Origin: Rhizopus arrhizus
Lineage: Eukaryota; Mucoromycota; Mucoromycetes; Mucorales; Rhizopodaceae
Length of the DNA stretch: 64,000 nt
Assembly: GCA_024220505.1 (NCBI GenBank)
Contig: JAKZZE010000013.1
Coordinates: forward strand, 1 to 64,000
Direction: 5' to 3'
Positions 10,877 through 20,885 of the stretch are shown here, piece by piece. Below the pieces are notes generated by a model. That model saw only the letters and a list, made by a program, of their open reading frames with translations. It did not search any database and was not told the origin of the DNA. A program made the position numbers and the translations under genes. Positions within the stretch are counted from its first letter, which is position 1. Every line of letters begins with the position of its first letter.

Positions 10877-12515
10877 CAGTAGGTGAAAAAATACGAGCAA
10901 CCTTTTGGCAAAATCGACTTTTTTCGCTATATCAAAAGGTGCATGCCAACTACCGGCTTGAGACTCCTATGGTATATTTTCGGGGTCATGTGTCTTGAAA
11001 CAGTAAATGTCTCATGTAGTAATACTGGAAATTGAGAGAGAGATAAGAATGCGAATTTAAAAATTTGACTTCCGACCAGCTTAAATTATGTACGGTAATC
11101 ATACGTTTACATTTAAGTCAACAAAGAACATATCGGAAGACTATATAGCGTACTTGTATGGAACTGTGAGTGTTCCTTATTGTATTCATATAAAAGCAAG
11201 TGCGGCTTCAAGAGCCCTTGGTTTCTTTTTTTTTACTCAACTTCTTTCACTACTTCTCATCATCATGCCTAAATCTATACCAATGGAAAAGCAATTCAGA
11301 AATAAAAAATATATCACCGAATAGCATGAAGCCAGAGGATATCACAGATAAGTATTACGTTCATTCTCGCACAGTTAAAAGGTATACTAGGAAGCTTTTT
11401 CCATGAAATTCACACCTGTCGGCTGGAAGACATACTATTGTCTCTTATGCCATGAAGCACTATATCAAGCTGTGTATTATTACTGGTCATCGAACAGTAG
11501 CGAAAGAGCTATTCAGGGAGTTAGGTAAGTTTGGTTACTTGTTCGTGTACCATTCAGGAGTAAACGCGCTGAGATCCATAAACTGCCACCGAGAGCTAAA
11601 AAAAAAAGAAGGCATTTTTAAAAAAGGATCATTGAAAAAAGCAGATGGCCTGAGCAAAAAGGCATCGCAACTAGTCAAGTCAATAGTGACGACGAGTGGC
11701 GTTCTCAGCTGAAGCAAAGATTAGCATCTAGTGATTAGATGGAGTAAAATAGTATAGAGTAGTATAAAATGACATTTTGCTCCCTCATTACATCGACATT
11801 ACAGTAAAGCACAGCAGCCTTAGGATGAACATGTGCTGTCACATAGCTACTCAGGGACCAGTTTAGACATATCAGCTTTATGACCATAACATAAACTCAA
11901 CGGCTTGTCTGCATATACTTAGCATTATTTACATGAATACGTTAGAGTATCATCATTTGAAGACGTCCGATGTATACCTTCAGAGTGATAGCGGCCTAAT
12001 GTATAAATTAAAAATCATAACTGTATAGGTACGCGGTATCAGTGTAAGGTATATAAATTATTGGTATGCTCAAAGTCTGGATTTAAGTCATATAAAGCAT
12101 GTTTGGCATCAGCTCAAACTTAATCTGACATTACATGGAGTCGGAGAAAGAGGTATCAGAAAGCTTTAGCAATTTGTGGATGTAGAGCGAAATAAACACA
12201 ATACAAATGCTTGCAAGGGGCACATCAATAGTATGCCAGCCAAAGTAGAAGCACTTATTAAAGCAAAGGGAAGATATAGAAAATATTAAATAAACATAGC
12301 GAATTTTGAAAAATCATCATTGGCTTTTTTATGACTGTCTTTCCCTTTTTAAAAAGCTTGTACTTCAAGTACAGTCAATCTCTTTAGTGTATTATATGCA
12401 TCTTTGTTGCCCTAATTAGTTTGTGTGATATCAAAGCTCTGGCGAATATACACACAAAAATAAAAAGATATGAAGACAAATCGAACAGAGGTTGCTCGTA
12501 TTTTTTCACCTACTG
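10877..12515 (+). mobile_element. Tc1-like transposon Tc1-H, degenerate
   Basis: Short terminal inverted repeats (CAGTAGGTGAAAAAATACGA and its complement) are flanked by TA at 10875-10876 and 12516-12517. The length of 1639 bp is usual for Tc1/mariner. It is inserted in CACTA element 3 upstream of its gene. Confidence 0.85.
11265..12289 (+). pseudogene. Tc1-like transposase, heavily decayed
   Basis: It starts at ATG 11265 (MPKSIPMEKQF). Recognisable remnants are the paired-like HTH region (GHRTVAKELFRELG) and the end of the catalytic domain (IKHVWHQLKLNL, then INSMPAKVEALIKAKGRY). The signature around the second catalytic Asp is reduced to VYLQSDSG. Several stops and shifts separate these blocks, so it cannot make a working enzyme. 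Confidence 0.75.
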
Positions 12516-12517
12516 TA

Positions 12518-13278
12518 CATCATGGTTTACTTTTATTAATATTTTATTTTACACAACTTTAGATGCTTTGGCTTCTGTTGCTCCCTGTTGTCTATAACCT
12601 GTTATAGCTTTGGATTTTTTTTTACTACTGGCGCGCTTTTCTTTATGGGCTTTATTTACTACGCTCTTTTGTTTGCTGCTTCTATGGTCAAGGTAAGCGT
12701 ATTTTCCTTTTTTTTGCATCTACCGTTTGAATTTTTTTATTTGATCGTTTCCATGGATCCCCTGCTCGCTTTCCCTCCTTCCCCTACCCTTTTGTAATAC
12801 TGTAATGAACCAATAATATATAATCAATATGGCAATAAAGCCCAAAAATAAATGAATAAAACTACATTTTTGACCAATAATACCGTGTTTTAAGCCTATT
12901 TTATTTCCCAATATAAATCATCCAAAGCTAAATATAGCCATAATAAGCCAATAAGGAAGCATTGCTAAAGAGCAACAGACGAATAAGGAAGCATTAGGAA
13001 AAGGTAACAAGCCAATAAAGAAGTGGTATTAAAGAGAAACGCAAGCATGTAAGGTCCAATAGAAAGGCATCATGCTTGTGTTTCGTCGTTAAAAGAATAA
13101 TGAAGCGGCGCGTTGCCAAACAGTGATACTTGGTTACCGCACTGAAATAGTTAACATTCAACGTAAACAGGTTCAACTTGGCATACTGCAATAACGCTGC
13201 ATTAAATATGATAAATCCCGATTAACTGAGGTATATCTGAGGACTATCATACTTTGTAAATAACAATTATGTGCAGTG
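12518..13278. other. Right arm of element 3 with subterminal motifs
   Basis: No gene is visible. Repeated CCAATAA(A/G)GAAG-like motifs lie at about 12940-13025, resembling the 34-bp arrays in elements 1 and 2, followed by the terminal repeat. This supports the view that elements 1 and 3 use a related end-recognition system. Confidence 0.5.
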
Positions 13279-13281
13279 GGC

Positions 13282-13970
13282 CAGAAGAAATTTCCTTTTC
13301 TGTTTGGTTCCTCAAGTTAAATCTATCCTTTTTTGATGTAGTAACACTTGTCTTAAAGAGGTGAAGCTTTTGGTCTTTTTCCTTTTTGGTCTAGCTCAAC
13401 TTGGTCACGGCCGAATGGAATGAGTAAGTCAATGTGAAAGAAATTCAAGATTAGAAAAAATGAAAGATGTCTGTTGGTGACCTGGGTGTCGGTAGCGAGT
13501 CGATGACGTGAGAAGGAAATCTGGGTTTGATTTCGGTGTTGTCTCGGCGGAGCTTCAGCAGCATTGATCATTGTCCAAAGCTTAAATCATCTTTCCTTTG
13601 ATTTACCATTTTTATTCTAGTATTCCTCTGATCGTGTTTGACGCTATTTTAGTTACTTGATTTAACTTTTGATCTAAATTAGTTTACCTTCTTAATTTTT
13701 TAATTGCATCATTCCTTCCACTTGTGTAAAGAATTGATATCAGGATAACCCTTAGTTTAACTTCGAAAAGATATAAATATTGTTATAAAGTGAATCAATA
13801 AACAACATCGTAATCGAATTCTTTCTTCCGGATAATATTGTCTTGGTTTAAAGACAAAGGTTTTATTATTACTGTTTACCTATTGGATTCGTGTTTTCTT
13901 TTCTATTAAAGAACATTTCAGTCTACTATTCGCAAGTCCTTCAAAACAACTAGTTTAACACTACCGCGTA
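13282..13970 (+). repeat. LTR-like sequence, family uncertain
   Basis: From about 13529 a segment starts TGTTGTCTCGGCGGAGCTTC and later has a TATA-like box (ATATAAATATTG near 13770) and AATAAA (near 13797), the layout of an LTR U3-R region. A diverged relative starts at about 41750. Upstream sequence (13430-13500) also matches 41660-41720. I cannot define both ends or a target duplication. Confidence 0.4.
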
Positions 13971-14024
13971 ATCTCAGGAGATAGTGCAAATGGTTAGAGC
14001 GTCTGTCTATCATTCGGGAGGTTC
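13971..14024 (+). other. tRNA-like 5' fragment at the insertion site of element 2
   Basis: The stretch reads like the D arm and anticodon arm of a tRNA (GCAAATGGTTAGAGCGTCTG), with a seven-base loop CTATCAT and a partly paired stem. It stops where CACTA element 2 begins at 14025, and no T arm follows at 25468. It could be a broken tRNA gene, the head of a tRNA-derived SINE, or chance. The implied anticodon (ATC) is unusual. Confidence 0.25.
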
Positions 14025-14870
14025 CACTGCAAATAATGTTGAGAATTTGACGCAGAATTCTGACATCGGTGACAGTTATCGGTCCGCAGGTTTTAAAGTT
14101 TTTTTTTAGAAAAACATTATATCTTGCTGCATTGGTCATTTTCGAATTATGAAAAAAGATTTAGGTGCGAAAAAAATAAAGAAATTTAACAATATTATTT
14201 TTTTCATTGTAGGGTAAATATTCATAAAGTTATTCATGTTTTAAAAAGAATGTCTTTTTTTTTTCAAATTGTCTCTTTTTGGAAAGCCTGTTCTCCTCTA
14301 TAATTGAAAGACCGATATTTTCTTTTTTTTTGTTTTTGAGGGCAAAATGCGGAAATCAAAAGCATTCTGCGATTATTTTGATCAAAAGAATACATATTAG
14401 GAAGGCAGTCTGTGATCTTTAGCTTAGTTCATTTGAAGCGTGTAACAGAACGTAACAAAATAGTTGCGTTTGGGAAAAAAAAGAAGCTGAAGAATTAAAA
14501 AAAAAAAAAAAAGACAACGTCAAAAAAAGACCTAGTGAAAAAAAAAAAAAAAAAAAGAGAGCATAGCAATAAAAAGTTCCTTATTCAAATGAAAACAATA
14601 ATCTAACAGTAAACATGTTTTATAAAAATACAAATGCTTTTACAATGTAACAAAAGAATATGTGTATATTCTAAAAAGAATAAAAAAAAAGAAGCTTTGT
14701 TAACATCTTGTTAGAAGGCAATTATAATTAATAGATACAAGCACAATTTTTTTGTTTTTCAAGTAAATAGATTGCTTTATTATTTTTCATGACATACAAT
14801 AAAGAGATTATATGTTTTTAAGCTTATACTAGTTCATTACTTACTTTATGTTTGCAGATGGGTGTAATTT

Positions 14871-14920
14871 GCCATTAGCCATTAGCCATTAGCCATTAGC
14901 CATTAGCCATTAGCCATTAG
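14871..14920. repeat. GCCATTA minisatellite (element 2 copy)
   Basis: Seven tandem, essentially perfect copies of GCCATTA, at the same place as the five degenerate copies of element 1. Confidence 0.9.
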
Positions 14921-15239
14921 AGATGTTAACATTGCCCACTTTCTTTATCAAAAAGAACTTTTCAGCAACAAGCAACAATATAAGTTTGATATTCTTATAG
15001 TTTTATCGTGTTAAAACGAACAACTTTGCTCATGTGGCTCATGTTCGTCATCCGAATGTGACCCATTAGGAATTCCTAATGTAAAAAAAAAAAAAAAAAA
15101 AAAAAAAAACTGACATTAGACTTGGTTGTTATTATTATTTTTATAAGCTTACATTTGACCAGTGCTTGAGCTTTCCCTTTTTTTTTGTTTTGTGCCTTTG
15201 GCATCTAGTGTATTCCATGAAACAAAACAAGGGAGAAAA

Positions 15240-16200
15240 AAAAAAAGATATTGTTTTACTGCTATAATTTGTTAAGATACCGACTTTTTTTTTTATTTCA
15301 AGTAAAAATAAAATAAAATAAAATAATAACCTTCCTCCTAAACATATTGCATTCAAGTAATAAAACTTACTCAAGCAATGTATTAGTTATCTTTTGGGAT
15401 ACCATTAAATGTAAACTATATGAAAAGCAACAGTTTTTGATTTCTAATATGGATAGACATTGAATAAGTGTAACATTGGTAAAATAAGGCTACAAAAAAG
15501 CACTTTTCTTTTTTTTTTTTCTTTTTTTTTTCTTCTCTTTTTTATAAAAGGTAAGTTCTTAATATTATATATATTCTATTCCAGCTCTAATGGTGCTTTT
15601 ACTGTAGTAAAGATGTATCGGCTGCTTTCTTTATGGTTTAAATGGTCTTTACAAAGTCTCTTTCCCAGTATTATCATTGCTTCTTCTTTTACTTATTGCT
15701 ATAAGCTTAGCTAGTTTCTTCTGGGCTATCTAAAGCAAGGTACTATTACTTTTACTACATACACTCAATAGCTAATAATTATTATAGATGCGTGCTGCTT
15801 TTTTAGTCTTTTGTATACGCTTAGCTAGTTTTCTTCCCATGGTCTATCTAAAGAAAGGTACTATTACTTTTACTACATATACACGATAGCTAATAATTGT
15901 TATAGACGAATGCTGCTTTGCTTTGGCCTCTTCTATCTCTTTTCTGTCTTTTTTTTGGTTCTTAGTAATGATGTCTTTTCTTTTGCTTTGATTGCCCAAG
16001 TCCTTGAATCCTTGAATCCTTGTGTCTCTGAATCCTTGAGCTTGGCTTTTTTTTTTTTTTTTTTTTTTTTTTCTTTTTTTTCTTTTGAGAACTTTTTGAG
16101 TTCCACGAGACTAGTTGATGTATTTTTAGATTAGATGCTGCTATTCTGGTGACATTAGGTAAGTCAAGTAAACTGCTAAAACGCTACAAGCAAAGAAATA
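15240..16200. repeat. Right internal region of element 2 next to the deletion joint
   Basis: After about 15460 it follows the 6300-7200 region of element 1, including two of the 120-bp units. Between 15240 and 15460 lies the joint left by loss of the coding interior. No gene is visible. Confidence 0.55.
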
Positions 16201-16205
16201 CTATG

Positions 16206-16665
16206 TGTTTTAATCGCAAGATTAAATAAAAAATTAAACAAAAAAACAATAGCAGCAATATAAAATTAAAATCCTTCTTTATTGCAGATTTCTTTATATT
16301 GCGAAAAGGCCTCGCTTTATGGATAAAAAGTTGGCATCTATTTATATTCTTTGTGAGCGTAGATATAAAAGATATAGACTCGGTCACGATGTCGTGCTGA
16401 AGAACCAATGATTAAGCTAAAGCTTGTCGATGTTCTAATATATGCATCTGAAATTGAACAATAGAAATAATAACCAGTCAATTAACTTTGATCTAATTAC
16501 TTTTGGGGTTGACAATTGATTAGACTCTCTAGGATGACAGATATTGATCTTATTGTTCTAAATTTGGAAAAGTGTGGAATTGTTCAATCATAGTTTAATC
16601 TTTTGTGTATCGTTATTTATTTTAATACAACTGATATCATATAGAAAATAACTATGTTTACAACA
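16206..16665 (-). repeat. 3' LTR of G1
   Basis: 460 bp, TG...CA bounded. It is nearly identical to the LTR at 24456-24915, and a purine-rich tract lies on its inner side. Confidence 0.95.
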
Positions 16666-16681
16666 TTATCCTCCCCCAGAC
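16666..16681 (-). other. Polypurine tract of G1
   Basis: On the element strand GTCTGGGGGAGGATAA directly abuts the 3' LTR. It is the expected primer for plus-strand DNA synthesis. Confidence 0.85.
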
Positions 16682-16796
16682 TTGACAATAGTCAGGTCGG
16701 CATTCATGCAGATACTAAATGTTATTTTCTTATTGGTTGATTTATGTATCTTGATGCTCAGCAAGTTTATGAAGTCAGCGGCCGCTCTGCTACATG

Positions 16797-16832
<36 letters not shown>

Positions 16833-16836
<4 letters not shown>

Positions 16837-19800
16837 TTTCTATTGTTTCTTATTCTTTTACTTTTTCTAAGGACTGTGCTATCTTGTACCATGTCCTTTC
16901 TTTTATAGTTCTTGTTTTCTTCAGTCACATTAGGTCTAGCAGAAGTCTTTTTAGTATAGTCTATTTCGTTAGCTATCATCTTTTGCTTTCTTGCTTGCTC
17001 TAATTCCTTCAACTTTTTTCTCTTAAGCCAATATTTATCAATGGGTACTGTGCTGGAGAAGGATGATGCTTTTTCCCACGTATTCTCTCTTTCACCATAA
17101 CCAGCCCATTTTACAAGGTACTCTCTTTGTCCTGGACCGCCTCTGTGATCTCTAATATCCTCAACATCATAGTATTCATCTTCTATAGCTGTTTCGTCAA
17201 TAGAGACTATCTTAAGTTCTGATGGGACATATTCACGATGTAACAGTTCATTTTGCTCATCTTTTAAGACATAGGAACCACCTTGAGTTTTTCGAACGAC
17301 AATGTAAGGCCCTTCATAAAGAGGTGATAGCTTACTAGTCCGTCCTGGTAATCTAACCATAACTGCAGTATCCTTCGGAAGATCTATGATCATATTTCTG
17401 TCATTGAACCTCTTGTTTGCTTCCTCTATGATCTTCTGTGTTCTTTCACGAATGGCAGGAAACACTATCTGGTACATGCGATCAGTTCTCTCAATTAGCT
17501 CTTGTTCTGTAACAGGTCTATTAGGAATCTTATCAGCTATACTCTGATCACTGTAATCCTCAAAGCTATTAAGTCTTCGAGCAAACATCAAGGAAAATGG
17601 AGCACTCTTTGAACGGTGTCTTATTTTATAATTCGACGCTAGTTGGACAATTGGCAATACATCGTCCCAATCATTGCTGTTAGAATTAACCATTTTTCTT
17701 ATAGTGTTTAAGGTCGTCTTTACAGCGCTCTCGCTCACGCCATTACCTCGACTGTGAAAGGCTGTACTGTATCTGCGATCTATTCCTAGGTGCTTGGATA
17801 ATGAGTGCATGAGGCTATTTTTAAACTCTCTGCCGTTATCACTTTGAATAATTTTAGGTATGCCATAGTCACCAAAGATTTTTATTAATTCTTTTGCTAC
17901 AGTGTCACTTTGTTTATTTTTTAATGGACGCAGTATGATGTACCTGGTACATACATCTATCATCACAAGGACATAGACATTTTCATTTGCCGTGACAGGT
18001 AAAGGTCCTAAAAGATCAATTCCAATATGGTCAAATGGTAGATATGCAAGAATATTTTTTAAAGGATGATAACCTTTCTTGCTTACATTGTGTCTCTGGC
18101 ATTCAATACATGATTTGATTGTCTCAGTAGCATCTTTATAAATATTATTCCAATGAAGTCCTTGGGAATGTAACTGCTCCACAATACTCGTACTACCGAA
18201 GTGTCCGAAGGTATGAGCATCTTCAAGTAGACGTGCTCTCTTCTCAAGTGGAGGAGTCATATAGTCAGTTGTGGGATTATTAGCAAACTTTTTATTTTTT
18301 ATTTTCACAGCTAGCACATTTAGTTTCTTGTCCTGACTATAGATCAAGTTGTGTCTCTTTGCTGTAGAGTTTGTCTGTCTTTTAACTTTTATTTTATTTT
18401 TATTTTCCTTTTTTTCTTTTTTATTTTCTTTTTGCGCAGCATCACCCCCACCCAGCATGAACTCATTATTCAAGCAAGGTTCATAAAGTCTAGAAAGTAA
18501 ATCTGGTAATTGATTGAGAATTCCTTGTATGTGAATCACATCAAAGTTGAAATCTAATAAAGTTTCTAACCAGCCTATCATCATAGGGTTTGCTTGTTCT
18601 TGGGTATGTAAATACATTAAAGCCTTATGGTCAGTACGTAATTCAAATTTATTTCCCCATAAAAACTCACGATATTTTTCTAGTGCAAACACTACCGCGT
18701 ACAGTTCACGTTTAGTTGTATTCCACTTACGTTGAGAGGGTGACAAAGATTTAGATGCAAATGCAATATGTAAAGTTCTATTCAGCTCATCTCTTTGGGT
18801 CAATACTGCACCAACACCATATTGTGAGGCATCAGTAGCCACATAGAATTTTTTGGATAAGTCTGGAGTGTGCAACAGTGTCTTTGATTTTAGAATCTCT
18901 TTCAAAGCAATGAATGCATCAGTATGTTCTTGTGTCCAGTTGTTCTCTACATCAGGATCATTACGAAGTCTGTCGATAGGTGCAGCTATACGAGAGATTA
19001 AAGGTATAAAGTCTCTCATATATGATACAATGCCCATTAATCGCATTACTTCTTTTTTATTGCGTGGTATAGGCCAACTATCGATGTTTGTTAAGCGGCG
19101 TGGATCTACTTTGATGATACCACCACTCTCAACTACAAATCCTAAAAGATAGATTGATCGTTGATACCAACTGCATTTCTTTACATTGATTTTTAGGTTG
19201 ACGGAAGTTAATCGTTCAATCACCTTTCTTACATTCGAAGCATGGTTTTCAGCTGTTCCTTTAATTACACAGTCATCAACATAGGTCTCGATGAAATCCA
19301 TATCTGCAAAGAGTATTTTCATCACTTTACAGAATATTGCAGTAACTGTTTTTAGACCGAAACAACATCCTTGGAAGGTATATGTTCGATTCTTAAATTG
19401 AAAGGAGAGTTTGTGTTGATCTTTAGGGGCTACAAGGAAACTATTGTATGCATTCTTCAAGTCAATCTTAGTGAATACTTCACCACCAGCTAAGTTGTCA
19501 AATATGCTTCTTATTTTTGGAACAGGATATACGACATCAGGGATTAGTTTGTTGATACCACGAACATCCAAACATACTCTGTGGCTCGTTATCTCATTGT
19601 TCTCATCTTTCTTTGGTACCATTAATAAAGGACTATTAAATGATGTGTTAGCGCGGTTCTCTTTGATGATACCTGCTTTTAACCATTCATTTATTTGCTC
19701 TTCTAATTCAGGCATTTGTCGGTGAGCAATTGGATATTGTCTCTTAAAGGACTTTGTTCCCTTTTCCATTGGTAATTCTACTACAGATTCTGGTACTGTG

Positions 19801-20370
19801 CAGAAAGATCCAGCAGGAATATTTTGGTTGTCATCAATTGCACTCTGGATATAAGCCATGAATTGCTTTTGTTGATCTTCGGTACCATAAGGCGAGTTGT
19901 TAGGTTCAATCTCATTGTTAGCGTCAAAATTCATATTAAGGAATTGTGCGTCTTCTTTTAATCTATTTGAATAATCATCTTCATTACCTGGGTACTTGTA
20001 TGCTACTCCAGTGAGACCGATATTCATTTTTCCAAGAACATCAGTTCCAAGCAAGACATCAAATTCTTGTGTCATTGTCTCATTAAAATTTACAACTTCA
20101 AAGGAATGTTTAAAAGAGATGTTATTCATATATGTTAAAGTGAGAGGATCAGTTTGTCCAATTCGTTTACAATTATTATCTGAAGACAAAAAATTTAAAG
20201 AACCATTTACAGAATTCACTTTGTCAATATTCAATTTATTATTCAAACAAATTTTTGATATGCAAGTGATATCACTGCCAGTGTCAATTTTTCCAATTAA
20301 TTTCTTGCCCTCTATTAATATAGGAGTCAAAAGTTTAAATGGATTAGTATCTTCATCTTCAGTTTTTTTA
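16833..20370 (-). pseudogene. pol: G1 pol: protease, reverse transcriptase, RNase H, integrase, chromodomain
   Basis: A long open segment reads protease (KIDTGSD), reverse transcriptase (IDLKNAYNSF, ETYVDDCVI), RNase H (VATDASQYGVGAV, RTDHKALMYL), the integrase zinc domain (HTFGHFG...CIECQ) with IDLLGPLP, QSDNGREF and GVSESAV, and a chromodomain near the end (EYLVKWAGYGERENTWE). It lies in the same frame as the gag-end segment (20374-20520) and is separated from it by one TGA at about 20371-20373. The related G5 protein has no stop there. This copy therefore cannot make a normal fusion protein unless the TGA is read through. Confidence 0.9.
18439..18459 (-). other. Candidate central polypurine tract of G1
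   Basis: On the element strand a G-rich tract (CTGGGTGGGGGTGATGCTG) lies between the RNase H and integrase regions, as in G2 and G5. Confidence 0.45.
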
Positions 20371-20373
20371 TTT

Positions 20374-20520
20374 CATAATGCCTTACAGTCATACGAGTTA
20401 TTTTCAGCTTCTGTCATATCATGATCATTATCATTTTCTTCATTTGCAGTACGAACAATGGCATAAATTGACTTGTCCGAATCTCTTGGATTTTTTGGAT
20501 CGACATGAAGTTTTCTTTTA
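20374..20520 (-). pseudogene. gag: C-terminal gag fragment of G1, cut off by the DNA transposon
   Basis: It encodes YKRKLHVDPKNPRDSDKS and an acidic stretch ending NNSYDCKAL before a TGA. After removal of the transposon and one TA it joins in frame to the gag zinc-finger segment ending at 23177. It corresponds to the linker before the protease in G5 (which has SYDCKYPSK). Confidence 0.8.
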
Positions 20521-20522
20521 TA

Positions 20523-20553
20523 ACGTGCCACCAAGCTTAAACCTGAAAATTTT
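20523..20553. repeat. Left terminal inverted repeat of the TA-targeting transposon
   Basis: About 31 bp starting ACGTGCCACCAAGC. The first 27 bases match the complement of the right end exactly, followed by an A/T-rich extension. Confidence 0.9.
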
Positions 20554-20885
20554 TTTGACAATTTTCAAATGCTATAAACTTTTCCACAAATAATCCAACA
20601 ATAAAACAAAGCCATAACAATTATTATATAAACCTTTCTGAACATTTCTTATGGATTAGATTGTTAATTTTATTAATAATATTTTCTTTTTATATCATTT
20701 GAAAACATGCGGTATTTCAAAATTTTAGCTGGTAGTCCTTAGGGAAGACATATATTGAAACAAATTTTTTTAATACCGTATGGTAGAGGACAGATAAACA
20801 TAACAGTCACATATTGCGTAATCAATATGAGAGAGCTCGTACTATAACATAGGTGCCTCTTCTCCCTTATTCATACTCTAAAACT

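Larger units (their letters stand above)
7768..13278 (-). mobile_element. CACTA-like DNA transposon, element 3, with GGC target duplication
   Basis: It starts CACTGCAC at 7768 and ends GTGCAGTG at 13278, flanked by the direct 3-bp duplication GGC (7765-7767 and 13279-13281). That is the hallmark of CACTA insertion. It carries one four-exon gene on the minus strand but no recognisable transposase, so it would depend on a transposase in trans. A Tc1-like element (10877-12515) has inserted between the gene and the right end. It is related to, but clearly diverged from, elements 1 and 2. Confidence 0.8.

Noticed and set aside
14871..14920. Regular short repeat that could suggest a CRISPR-like array
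   Set aside because: Seven-base tandem units without spacers: a minisatellite, in a eukaryotic transposon.
16801..16834. Poly-T stretch next to the G1 pol end as a LINE tail or terminator
   Set aside because: It lies between the pol stop and the polypurine tract of an intact LTR element, so it is a homopolymer in the 3' untranslated part.
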